Source of the DNA: Desulfococcaceae bacterium
Lineage (GTDB): Bacteria; Desulfobacterota; Desulfobacteria; Desulfobacterales; Desulfosalsimonadaceae
Length of the DNA stretch: 64,000 bases
Assembly: GCA_030145385.1 (NCBI GenBank)
Contig: JAQYVU010000006.1
Span: forward strand, 1-64,000
Reading direction: 5' to 3'
Shown: positions 25,623-33,625 of the stretch, one piece after another
How the letters are laid out: the number at the start of each line of letters is the position of its first letter
Numbering within the stretch: position 1 is the stretch's first letter
Notes under the pieces: model-generated
What the model was told of the DNA's origin: nothing
What the model saw: the letters and a program-made list of their open reading frames with translations, nothing else
Databases searched by the model: none
Program-made: the position numbers and the translations under genes

Positions 25623-27860
25623 CTATAGATAGCAAAAGCCACACCAAAGCGAAGCCCATTGGCGATAGAAAGGATCAACGGCAATTTCAACTGCCTGTTT
25701 GAATGATTCGACTGCTGATGGGAAATTACCCTTGGTGAAATATCCGTATCCACAACATATATGGCCAATAAATACTGCCCTGACATCCGAAAGTTTCCGT
25801 CCTTGGTCGATAAGCTCTTTTCCCATTTCAAAATTTGGAGTGCTGATCCCTTTGTATAAATTGAGGCTTGCCAATCCCCCCCGGGATACTGCAAAAATCA
25901 TATGATCCGACTGAAACTTTTTTGATAATTCAAGGGCACGTCTCCCATGGAGAGCCGCTTCATTGAATCGGCCGAATTCCGTGCATGTCCAAATAAGGAA
26001 AGTACAGGCGTAGCCGATAATACGTTCATTCTTCACTTCTTCACCAATGCTGAGTGATTTCTTGAAATAATTATATGCATCGGCATATATTTCCAGTTGA
26101 TGCAGAGCCAAACCAATCCATCCATAGAACATTCCGATTTTGGCTTTGTCGGGTATTGATTCGGCGGCATCTTTGTATTGGAGAAGTCGATTCTGCAGAT
26201 CTTTAAAATGACCTCTTAAGTACTGTACCAGCGACCAGTTGTTGAGAATGTCAATTAGTAGTTCATGTTCAGCAATTGATCGGTCAGACTTGCTGCTGAT
26301 CAGATTAAATGCCTCCTGATAGTAGAGATGTGACTCCTCCAGAGAATATCGCTGGGTACTCTTTTCCCCCGATTTTATGAGATATTCGACCGCCTTTTGG
26401 AGGGACTGCCCTTCTTTGAAGTGATAGGCCAGGGTTTCATCGAACTCATGAAGGCGGTCATGGAACAGTTCTTCCACGGCAAAACCGATCTTTTCATGAA
26501 TCTGCCGGCGTTCTGTTTTTAACAGGCCGTTGTAAACCACTTCCTGCGTAAGGGCATGTTTGAAAATGTATTCCAGGTCAGGCTGGAATGACCGTGTGCG
26601 GATCAGGTCGACACGTTCAAGATTGATAAGGCTTTCATCAATCTTGCCCTTACGTTCCGATATTTTTCTCAATATCTTATAGCGAAATGACCTGCCGATA
26701 ACAGACGCCTCCTGGAGTATATGCCTTGTTTTTCTCTCCAGGCGCCCCAATCGTGCCGTGATAATCCCGTACACCGTTCCGGGGACGTCTTTTTCCGTCA
26801 ATTTTCGCTTGATTCTCCAGGAACCGTCATCTCTTATCAATACTTCCGTTTCAATGAGCGAATTGATGATCTCTTCTATGTAGAAAGGGTTTCCTTCCAC
26901 CTTCTCCCGGATAAACGACCTCAGGATTGATGGAATATTCTCTGTCCTGAGAAGGGATTCCACCATGCCCTGGGCATCGATGGGGCTCAGGTCATGGAGC
27001 AATATCTCATTGTAGGATTCAATGCCGGTTATCTGATGACTGGTAAAGAGACTGAAACTGGGACGGTAAATGCAGATCAAGAGCACCGGATATTTGAGAT
27101 TAATCAGCGTGTTTCTCAGAAGTTCAATCGAGGAAGGATCCGCCCAGTGCAGGTCCTCGATACAGACAATCGTGGGTCTGTGCTTGCAGAGGTTTGCCAG
27201 GATGAGCTGAATCGCCTCATGCAGCCTGGCCTTCCAGGACTCAGGGTTGAAATCTTCTGTTTCCCGGTAACTGAGTGAATAGAGATTCCCGATATAGGGG
27301 ATGAGGTCCGGTCGTTCACCGATTATCGCCGCTGCGCCGGTCTCTATCTTCTGTTTAACCTGGCCGGGTGAGTCTCCTTCCCGGACCTGCCAAGCACGGT
27401 TGAGCAGATCGATGAGAGGAAAGTAGGGAATATTCCGGGTGTAATCGTAGGCATGGCCTTCCCGCCATTGGATAGCATGAAGATCGAGTGTGCCTCTGAA
27501 TTCTTCCAGCAAACGGCTTTTCCCGGTACCGGCATCGCCTGCAATGGAAAATATCGAAGTCCTGCCCTGCTTGAGATGCTCAACCGCTTCCTTCAATTGT
27601 GTCATTTCTGTTGTGCGGCCAACGAGTTTTGCACGAAGCCCGGATAAACGATGGGTCCTGATTGGGATTTCTATGGAGGGAGGCGTGGACAGGATTCTCA
27701 TGGCGGTCGCGCTTAAATCGCAACCGCAGTCCCCGCAGAATATATCATTCGGCGGATTCTCTGCCTGGCAGTCAGGACAGATAGCAACTGTCGTTGCACC
27801 GCAATTACCGCAGAAGTTACTCTTACCAGTTGTCTCTGCGTCACATGTTGGACATTGCAT
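25623..27860 (-). CDS. Zinc-ribbon AAA-ATPase/TPR signalling protein (prematurely ended by TAG)
   Basis: The 745-residue protein opens with two zinc ribbons (CPTC...CGNC and CPDC...CGDC). An AAA_16-type NTPase with Walker A GDAGTGKS and Walker B CIEDLHWAD follows, and then TPR-like repeats. The same layout is found in proteins related to multidomain adenylate cyclases, but no cyclase domain is present here. The chain stops at TAG while the repeat pattern continues in frame for another 182 residues, so the natural protein was probably about 928 residues. It lies downstream of the DUF3303 gene and its riboswitch-like leader. Confidence 0.82.
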   Translation of the reverse strand: MQCPTCDAETTGKSNFCGNCGATTVAICPDCQAENPPNDIFCGDCGCDLSATAMRILSTPPSIEIPIRTHRLSGLRAKLVGRTTEMTQLKEAVEHLKQGRTSIFSIAGDAGTGKSRLLEEFRGTLDLHAIQWREGHAYDYTRNIPYFPLIDLLNRAWQVREGDSPGQVKQKIETGAAAIIGERPDLIPYIGNLYSLSYRETEDFNPESWKARLHEAIQLILANLCKHRPTIVCIEDLHWADPSSIELLRNTLINLKYPVLLICIYRPSFSLFTSHQITGIESYNEILLHDLSPIDAQGMVESLLRTENIPSILRSFIREKVEGNPFYIEEIINSLIETEVLIRDDGSWRIKRKLTEKDVPGTVYGIITARLGRLERKTRHILQEASVIGRSFRYKILRKISERKGKIDESLINLERVDLIRTRSFQPDLEYIFKHALTQEVVYNGLLKTERRQIHEKIGFAVEELFHDRLHEFDETLAYHFKEGQSLQKAVEYLIKSGEKSTQRYSLEESHLYYQEAFNLISSKSDRSIAEHELLIDILNNWSLVQYLRGHFKDLQNRLLQYKDAAESIPDKAKIGMFYGWIGLALHQLEIYADAYNYFKKSLSIGEEVKNERIIGYACTFLIWTCTEFGRFNEAALHGRRALELSKKFQSDHMIFAVSRGGLASLNLYKGISTPNFEMGKELIDQGRKLSDVRAVFIGHICCGYGYFTKGNFPSAVESFKQAVEIAVDPFYRQWASLWCGFCYL

Positions 27861-28150
27861 GGATCAAAGCCCAAAAATTAAGATTAATGCATGAATAGCT
27901 CACGATTTTGCTACAAGCTTTTTAGCCCTATTATCCAATTACGCTGTTAATCTTTACCCTCTCTTTCAGAGAATTGTGGCCGCTTGAAGAAAATTTAAAA
28001 ATGAAGCCTACAGACAATAAAATGCCTTCTATGGCCTTTGTTTAGAGATTTTTTAACAACGCTTTAATAAGCCTAATCATTAATACTTTTCTTGCCCGGC
28101 AACTGCGGAAAAGTGATCCATGAAAACTCTGGAACTCAGGCTGCAGAATT

Positions 28151-28411
28151 TTACTTAAGAAGTTTCATCACATCTTTATCAGTGTCAAAAAGTGGTACAA
28201 TCTCCATATCCAGCAGATCGCTCCAGGTCATTGTCCATGAAAAATCCGGTTTATCAGTTTCAAAAATAAGAAAACCTCTGTTTCCTTCATAGGCTGACCA
28301 TTCTCCTATGATTTTAGTTCCTTCAGGTTCTTTTCGTCCGATTTCCAGTCTTCTTTTGATTACTTCATCGCGCTTGCCTTCTTTAATACGGTAATGATTT
28401 AAAAATATCAT
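28151..28411 (-). CDS. DUF3303-family small protein
   Basis: The 86-residue protein matches the DUF3303 pattern: a start with HYRIKEGKRDEVIKR, PEGTKIIGEWSAYEGNRGFLIFET, and WSDLLDMEIVPLFD. The fold is a small alpha/beta (ferredoxin-like) domain; no function is known. Translation is well supported by GAGGAGG upstream of the ATG. About 100 bases upstream a terminator and riboswitch-like structure lie on the same strand, so expression is probably ligand-controlled. Confidence 0.85.
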   Translation of the reverse strand: MIFLNHYRIKEGKRDEVIKRRLEIGRKEPEGTKIIGEWSAYEGNRGFLIFETDKPDFSWTMTWSDLLDMEIVPLFDTDKDVMKLLK

Positions 28412-28512
28412 GACTACCTCCTCACCTTGATTGAAGTTTCATTTTGATAGAGTGAGATTTACACCCCATCGCTATAACTAAAATGTGAATTATTATTTTC
28501 TCAAAGCCAGTC

Positions 28513-28570
28513 AAAAAAGCCGGGCTTCACCTTATGTGACTTTGACGATGTCACACTCGGCAACCCGGCT
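28513..28570 (-). terminator. Intrinsic terminator that overlaps the riboswitch core
   Basis: On the minus strand AGCCGGG (28564-28570) pairs with CCCGGCT (28518-28524) and is followed by six T. Inside, GTGAC and GTCAC form a second stem. The left arm is part of the conserved CAGCCGGGTTGCCG block of the aptamer, so aptamer and terminator exclude each other. The expected logic is an ON switch. Confidence 0.75.
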
Positions 28571-28680
28571 GTCTTTTCCGCAATATGATTAGGTTTGGAA
28601 ACAGCTGAATCTCAGTCTTTATTAAAGACCCGTGATTTTCCGTCCCTGCTTCACAACAGGTTTGGTTTTTATAAAAGCGG
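28558..28680 (-). promoter_or_regulatory. c-di-GMP-I (GEMM)-like riboswitch aptamer upstream of DUF3303
   Basis: Reading the minus strand, the conserved blocks of GEMM-I RNAs appear in order: CCAAACC (28659-28665), a 6-bp hairpin with GNRA loop GUGA (28645-28660), GGGACGGAAAATC (28634-28646), ACGGGTCTT (28625-28633), a long variable arm, then AAGACAGCCGGGTTGCCG (28558-28575). The tetraloop-receptor-like helix GGTCTT/AAGAC is kept. Deviations are ACCAAACC in place of GGCAAACC and GGAAAAT in place of GCAAAGC, and the short helix they normally form is lost. It may bind a different cyclic dinucleotide or be decaying. Confidence 0.65.
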
Positions 28681-28739
28681 CTCAATCGGAAAGGAGATGA
28701 CGTACTGCATCAGGGAAGAGTTTTAGGGGTAAAAAGGTT

Positions 28740-29215
28740 AATTTCTATGCTAAAATAATTTTCAAAAAGGAAATTGCATGTCAAGAAAAAAGGAACTAAG
28801 TGTGTTATGAAAATGGAGATTACGAATTTATAAATATAACATATTTTATTTATAGACTAAATCAACACGAATAAAGTAAAAGGTATAAAAATAATTTTTA
28901 ATTTTATGTGGGATCTGTCCTGCATGGAAAAAATGTTTTGGTTGAACCCATTCACTAAATATAAGTTGGGATTATTTCCAACAGTGTCATGATCTAAGAT
29001 TTTTCAGATATTGAAAAAAATATTTAATGATCCTTTACCGCAGGAAACCATATTAGATAAAATCGACACTATTGCGGAAATTACCAGAAGCGTGCCCTGT
29101 CAATAGTCCCGCGTCTTTGTAATCCTTGTCCATCCAAAAGGCCTTACGGATCATAAGATAACCAGCCCCCTCTCCCTGCATTATGCCCATTTATTTTCAA
29201 TGAAATCCCCTATAA
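28740..29215. other. AT-rich spacer with a possible gene remnant
   Basis: No intact gene is seen. A plus-strand frame from 28924 to 29106 (60 codons) has one TGA at 28990 and otherwise protein-like codons (NDPLPQETILDKIDTIAEI). It lacks a good ribosome-binding site and is probably decayed. Confidence 0.3.
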
Positions 29216-29220
29216 TATAA

Positions 29221-29330
29221 TTGTTGGCAATAACCTTTATCAGCTGTAACGAAAATGCAGAGTTTATATCTATAAATGAGCATTTTGAGCCGAATTTCAC
29301 TCAGTATGGCCCCGCGCAATAGTTTTTCAC
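29221..29330. repeat. Intergenic inverted-repeat element, family B copy 2
   Basis: It contains the family core GAGTTTATATCTATAAATGA and GCATTTTGAG (about 29260-29290), also found at 6.96 and 39.08 kb. The outer arms are degenerate here. It lies just after the S4-protein gene. Confidence 0.55.
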
Positions 29331-29569
29331 TCACCTGCCAAAACAACCTTAAGCCGGTTTCCTGCAAATTCCACCACATCGCCGGGAAATATTTTTTTCC
29401 GTTTACGGGTTTCAATTTCACCGTTTAACGACACCAGACCATCGGCAATCACAAATTTTGCCTCTCCGCCGCTGGCCACCAGATTTTCCATTTTAAGTAT
29501 TTTGTACAACTCAACGGGCGCTTGCTGTATGCCGACCATCGTGATGTTTTCCGGCTTATCTTTCTTCAT
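29327..29569 (-). CDS. Small S4-domain RNA-binding protein (YbcJ-like)
   Basis: The 80-residue protein is one S4 RNA-binding domain: VELYKILKMENLVASGGEAKFVIADGLV, then SLNGEIETRKRKKIFPGDVVEF. This matches the YbcJ/RlbA-like group of stand-alone S4 proteins, thought to bind rRNA or tRNA. It is likely cytoplasmic. The lipoprotein gene lies 30 bases upstream on the same strand. Confidence 0.85.
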   Translation of the reverse strand: MKKDKPENITMVGIQQAPVELYKILKMENLVASGGEAKFVIADGLVSLNGEIETRKRKKIFPGDVVEFAGNRLKVVLAGE

Positions 29570-29599
29570 AAAAAACCTTCAACCTTTCATCCGTGTCAA

Positions 29600-29788
29600 T
29601 TAAATAGGAACTTTATCAACAGTTGCGGCAGCCGCATCAATGGAATCATGTGCCGGATTGCCTAAAACAGGCACAATCGAAATAACCGCTCCCCCCACCC
29701 GCATGGGGACCGTTAAAATTTTTGTCAACACGCAGCCGCTCAAAAGTGACACAACCGCCAGCAAAACAAAAAATCTTATCAGTTTCAT
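29600..29788 (-). CDS. Small lipoprotein, DUF6726-like
   Basis: The 62-residue protein has a lipoprotein signal ending LLSGC and a short mature part with PMRVGGAVISIVPVLG and a helical end HDSIDAAAATVDKVPI. It resembles the small DUF6726 lipoproteins. AAAGGAG lies before the ATG. The function is unknown. Confidence 0.65.
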   Translation of the reverse strand: MKLIRFFVLLAVVSLLSGCVLTKILTVPMRVGGAVISIVPVLGNPAHDSIDAAAATVDKVPI

Positions 29789-29991
29789 AAAAAACTCCTT
29801 TCATTTTAACTTTTCTTAAAACAAAATCTTAATCACAGATGATTGACGATGAAACAAATTGCAGGTCGGGATTCCATTCCCGAAAAATGTCATCCGTTAA
29901 TTGCCGGGTAAGAAACCCGGCCTTTGCTGAAATTATTTATTGATATACTAGCACAAAACGCAATGAAATATTTTTCACGAAACCATTAAGT

Positions 29992-30288
29992 TTAAGCCGC
30001 CCGCTTTGCCTCAATCTGTTCAAGCAATGCCTCAAGCCTTGTGAATGTGGATCCTTTGCTGTACTTTCGGGCATCCGCGTGATCTGCATCAATCATCACC
30101 GACGGCACCCCGTAGACCACATTTTCAAATCCGAGAAACAGTTCGGCCGGCACATTAATGGCAATCCACACGACAAATGCGCCCTGGGCCGCTTTGGCAT
30201 GCAGGTCCATGTAAGCATCACCCACCACCCTGGTCAAATGCCTGCCGGCACTGGTTTTACCTTTTCCCGACTTTACTTTTTCCGGCAT
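29992..30288 (-). CDS. Truncated 2-hydroxyacyl-CoA dehydratase-like protein
   Basis: The 98-residue product matches only the N-terminal part of a 2-hydroxyacyl-CoA dehydratase/benzoyl-CoA-reductase-type subunit (AFVVWIAINVPAELFLGFENVVYG). Full subunits are near 400 residues. After YGVPS the sequence changes to an unrelated charged tail (DADHADARKYSKGSTFTRLE), and no continuation is found downstream in other frames. It follows the full-length partner gene by 21 bases. It may be a relic or a shortened subunit that kept a role. Confidence 0.6.
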   Translation of the reverse strand: MPEKVKSGKGKTSAGRHLTRVVGDAYMDLHAKAAQGAFVVWIAINVPAELFLGFENVVYGVPSVMIDADHADARKYSKGSTFTRLEALLEQIEAKRAA

Positions 30289-30309
30289 GAAGAGCGCTCT
30301 CCTGTTTTC

Positions 30310-31437
30310 TCATACATTGCTTTTAAGAAGTTCCGCAAACGCACTGATCCTTGCGTTATGCGCGGATGTCTGCGCGTCATCTTCAATGGCAATTTCAATT
30401 TCCAAAGTTTTAATTCCTTGGTCTTTCAGCTGCTGCACCAGGTACGGAAACTCAAAATACTCATACTCGCAGAATTTTTCCCCCACAAAAATCACACCCG
30501 CTGCCCCTGTTTTTTCCACCAGGTGAAACAACGAAGTGGTCCGCCGGTCCCCGGTATACAGCAGCGTGGGGCACGGGAAATGCTGATAGTAAAAATCCAG
30601 AAAATAAGCAGCCGGATCTTCCCTGATTTCCGGCATACTGGCATATGAACGCCCCAGAGACGCGATATCATTTCCGACCACCCGTAATCCGGAGGACTCA
30701 ATGGAATTAATGACAGATGACGGCGGCGGCAGGATCCCGCTCAGGATAACACCATGCCGATTGTCTTTATCCGCTGAATATACGGGTTCACCTGACAGCT
30801 TCCCGATTAAAGACTCCAGAATTTGAATCTGTTCCTCAACCGTTGAAAACCAGCATTCGTGCATTGCGGCGGAAAAATTTAAAAAACTCAAATGCCCCTG
30901 TGTCACCCTGTTTTCCGCCTGGGCCATCAGATTTCTGACATGGCTGATTATTTTTACCGCTTCCACAAATTTATCCGTTGAAAATGAAACATCAAACCGA
31001 TCTTCGAGTTCTTTGATCAGGTGATTAATTTCATTTTTAAAATACGCAGCCACATCCGTCTGCGCGGGCAACACCATGGGAATATGCACTTTAATCAACG
31101 GCAGGGCCTGGCCGTTTTTTTCCGATCCTTTTTCAATGATTTCCGGCAGATTCCTTAATGTATCGCAGGCATTGTACATGAACAGGCCATCCAGAATGCC
31201 GTTGCCGTCCGATAAAACGAACTCCGTTAAATGCCGGGCCACCGAGCATGTATAGTTTTGAAGGTGCCGGTCACTTTCCACGGTATCCGTGATCGTCCCC
31301 CGAAGCCCCCACAACACCACCGGCACCAGATCCATGGCATAAAACAATTCCAGCGGAGGATACAGGGGAAAACAGCCGATAATTTTCCGGCCGTCCGTTT
31401 TTAACTGTTTCAGTTTTTTATTTATGTCAATCTGCAT
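30310..31437 (-). CDS. 2-hydroxyacyl-CoA dehydratase family subunit
   Basis: The 375-residue protein belongs to the HgdB/BcrB/FldC family, which dehydrates 2-hydroxyacyl-CoA or reduces aryl-CoA through [4Fe-4S] clusters. Likely cluster cysteines are in YTCSVARHL, MYNACDTLRN and EKFCEYEYFEFPYL, the family positions. GCFPLYPPLELFYAMDLVPV is the conserved N-terminal segment. No activator ATPase (HgdC) gene is nearby. It heads a two-gene run with the truncated homologue. Confidence 0.82.
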   Translation of the reverse strand: MQIDINKKLKQLKTDGRKIIGCFPLYPPLELFYAMDLVPVVLWGLRGTITDTVESDRHLQNYTCSVARHLTEFVLSDGNGILDGLFMYNACDTLRNLPEIIEKGSEKNGQALPLIKVHIPMVLPAQTDVAAYFKNEINHLIKELEDRFDVSFSTDKFVEAVKIISHVRNLMAQAENRVTQGHLSFLNFSAAMHECWFSTVEEQIQILESLIGKLSGEPVYSADKDNRHGVILSGILPPPSSVINSIESSGLRVVGNDIASLGRSYASMPEIREDPAAYFLDFYYQHFPCPTLLYTGDRRTTSLFHLVEKTGAAGVIFVGEKFCEYEYFEFPYLVQQLKDQGIKTLEIEIAIEDDAQTSAHNARISAFAELLKSNV

Positions 31438-31485
31438 GCGTATAATTCCATTGTCTCCAAAATAAAATACCGTAAAAATGACAGA

Positions 31486-31612
31486 ATGGCTAAGTTAAAA
31501 GTCTCATATACAAGGCGTAGTGTTTTTTCAGACGCAAAATTATACAAGTCGTATCTTGAGTGACTGAAAAAACACAACAACGCAGCAGATGGGACTTTTG
31601 GCGACGCCATTG
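31486..31612. repeat. Intergenic inverted-repeat element, family A copy 2 (inverted)
   Basis: The element has the same arms and words as the copy at 20.5 kb but in opposite orientation: TGGCTAAGTTAAAAGTCTCATATACAAGG runs in at the left, the centre is ATAC-AAGTC-GTAT, and GGGACTTTTGGCGACGCCA closes the right. It lies between the dehydratase and SagB-like genes. Confidence 0.75.
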
Positions 31613-31667
31613 TTTATACTTCAAGTGCTCGACAAGAAAGCCGATGCGGTGCCCTGTTAACTCTTAC

Positions 31668-33182
31668 CTATTTTGTATTTCCGGCGGCGACTAAATACAG
31701 CAATGCCGATTGATCATTTAATCCCAGCAGCTGCCTGGCCTCATTATCATAAAGCGCCCCGATACCGCAACACCCCAATCCCAGAGAAGCCGCCCCGAGG
31801 TATACCGCATGCCCCAGGCGACCGGCGGTCATCATGGCATAGCGGTAGCCCCGGGCACCCCATTTTTTCTCCAGTATCTCCAGATTACTCATAAACACAA
31901 AATGAACTGCCGCATGCTTGAGCCATGCCTGGTCCAGGCAAACGGACGTCATCGTTTCAATTGCATTGCCGGAAAAGACCCTGCCGATTTTTGGGGCAAC
32001 CGGATCCAGCAGGTAAAATCCCGGCTCAACGCCGTTTACATTGCCGGCTAAAAACCCGATGCATACAGATGATGGAATCTCCGGATTTTCGTCAATTTGC
32101 CCGGAAGCCCGGCACAGCAACGTGAGGATATAACTCAATTGATTGTTTTCAATGGATTTTGGAATAAAATTTCGTTTCGACCGTCGCTGAAAAACGGCTT
32201 CCGAATAATTCAGGATTGCCGTATGTTTCTGTAAATCCGTAAACAACGAATAGCCGGCCGGGGGGCATATGCCAAGGCCGCTAATCATAGCCTCTTCTGC
32301 TGAATCAGATTCCATGATCGTTTTTGAAGCTTCATGAATTTCTGTGATTTCAGAATAAACGACTTCAGCAGAAGACACACAACTGGCCGCCTGAATTTTT
32401 TCAGGGAGTTTTTCAAGTTTGGCTTCATGGGTAAAGCTCTCTGCTTTGCCGCCGGCAATACTGACACAGCAGACACTTCCCTCCCTGTGTTCATCCAGGC
32501 CCAGCAATTCATCTGATTTCCGATCGTCAACCGCATGATGCAGGCGGCACGCATAACCGGCAGCGGATATCGCCAGCCGCAAATTTTCAACCAGATGACC
32601 TGCGTCCAACAGCACATAACGGTATGCCCGCTTCCGGTATTTCCATGCGCTTCTGAAAAAGATACCGGAAACAATAAACACTCCGGCTGAATCCGGTGCC
32701 AGTCCGGGAACAATTGCCTGCATCTGCGTTGCAAAATTACCGTCCCGAAGCCGGGTTAAGACCCGGTTATGACCCCCGCAGTGGTAGATACCGGCCGGCA
32801 GCGCTTGACTGTCAAAGGCGGCAAAATACATTTCATTCGGATACAGCGCCCCGGCCGACGGCGCGCTTCGGTAATAAAAATATCCACCGCCCTGTCGGGA
32901 ACGGGCGGTCAGGCCAACCGCCAGCATGCAGACTGTTGACAGCGTTTCCAGTGAAGGGGCATTCTCTGTTTTTTTTAACCGGCCGGTATCATAAACGGTT
33001 TGAAGACTCTGATCATAGAGGTCCTTATCAAAAAGGTCCTGGATCTCCGGTAATTTGACACCGTAAAGGCCCGTATAAGACTTGTACGGATCCGGCTGAC
33101 TGGCCCAGTCCATGGCATGGGGTTCCATGGCATACCGGTCATAACTGGTGGCCTGATGATAGCTTTGGGGAGTTTGGCGCAT
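31668..33182 (-). CDS. SagB/ThcOx-like dehydrogenase with two nitroreductase domains
   Basis: The 504-residue FMN protein consists of two nitroreductase-fold halves (about 70-260 and 320-504). Visible signatures include YYRSAPSAGALYPNEMY, RYVLLDAGHLVENLRLAI, then RRSKRNF and MMTAGRLGHAVYLGAASLGLGCCGIGA. Single-domain SagB homologues oxidise thiazolines/oxazolines in peptide natural products, but no such cluster is nearby. Tandem forms are a known separate group without assigned substrate. The ATG at 33182 was chosen because AAAAGGG precedes it; an upstream start at 33206 is less likely. Confidence 0.83.
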   Translation of the reverse strand: MRQTPQSYHQATSYDRYAMEPHAMDWASQPDPYKSYTGLYGVKLPEIQDLFDKDLYDQSLQTVYDTGRLKKTENAPSLETLSTVCMLAVGLTARSRQGGGYFYYRSAPSAGALYPNEMYFAAFDSQALPAGIYHCGGHNRVLTRLRDGNFATQMQAIVPGLAPDSAGVFIVSGIFFRSAWKYRKRAYRYVLLDAGHLVENLRLAISAAGYACRLHHAVDDRKSDELLGLDEHREGSVCCVSIAGGKAESFTHEAKLEKLPEKIQAASCVSSAEVVYSEITEIHEASKTIMESDSAEEAMISGLGICPPAGYSLFTDLQKHTAILNYSEAVFQRRSKRNFIPKSIENNQLSYILTLLCRASGQIDENPEIPSSVCIGFLAGNVNGVEPGFYLLDPVAPKIGRVFSGNAIETMTSVCLDQAWLKHAAVHFVFMSNLEILEKKWGARGYRYAMMTAGRLGHAVYLGAASLGLGCCGIGALYDNEARQLLGLNDQSALLYLVAAGNTK

Positions 33183-33214
33183 AATAAGACACCCTTTTAA
33201 AGACAAAAAGATGA

Positions 33215-33356
33215 TGGCGTCGTAAAAAGTCCCATCTACGGCGTTGTAGAGGTTTTTCAGCTTTTCAATATACTACATGTATTATCTTAAATCTGAAAAA
33301 CCACTACGCCTTGTATATGGAATTTTTACTTAGCCATCCGGGCTACTTTTTACGAG
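33215..33356. repeat. Intergenic inverted-repeat element, family A copy 3
   Basis: Arms CGTAAAAAGT (33221-33230) and ACTTTTTACG (33345-33354) are perfect. Inner arms GTTTTTCAG / CTGAAAAAC and centre ATAC-TACAT-GTAT match the copies at 20.5, 31.5 and 61.5 kb. It lies upstream of the SagB-like gene. Confidence 0.75.
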
Positions 33357-33625
33357 TTCATCAAGATGATTCATCATAAATAAGGGACAAAAATTTGGCA
33401 AAAGAAAAAAACCAAAGGGGAAAAACCGGATCGAGCCTGAGACAATATATTCAATTGTCAAATAAAGTAGCACCATCATTGAAAAAATGCTAACATCACA
33501 TCATTTCTTTAACGATTTACACCCAGCAGGTAAACGGGCATTATTTACGATATTTCAAATAAACCCGCCCTATTCATCCGCCCGAGTCAGGAACTAAGTG
33601 ATAAATCGGAAACAAAGCGATAAAA
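33357..33625. other. Spacer between divergent genes, no gene seen
   Basis: An AT-rich spacer before the MMPL transporter gene. No clear operator, RNA or open frame with a ribosome-binding site was found. Confidence 0.4.

Noticed and set aside
25623-25625. TAG as a pyrrolysine codon
   Set aside because: Amber ends several ordinary genes in the window (hisG, era, SDR), the protein is not a methylamine methyltransferase, and a CAG-to-TAG mutation is simpler. Kept only as a remote alternative in the finding.
28924-29106. A 60-codon frame with one TGA at codon 23 that could be read as a second selenoprotein
   Set aside because: No Cys-containing homologous motif around the TGA, no ribosome-binding site, and the downstream hairpin lacks a GGU-type loop at the right distance. 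More likely a decayed gene.
30079-30648. Long plus-strand frame opposite the dehydratase genes
   Set aside because: It is the antisense shadow of the genes at 29992 and 30310, with no ribosome-binding site and atypical residue composition.
31422-31610. Short minus-strand frame upstream of the dehydratase
   Set aside because: It is translated from the family A repeat element and has no supporting signals.
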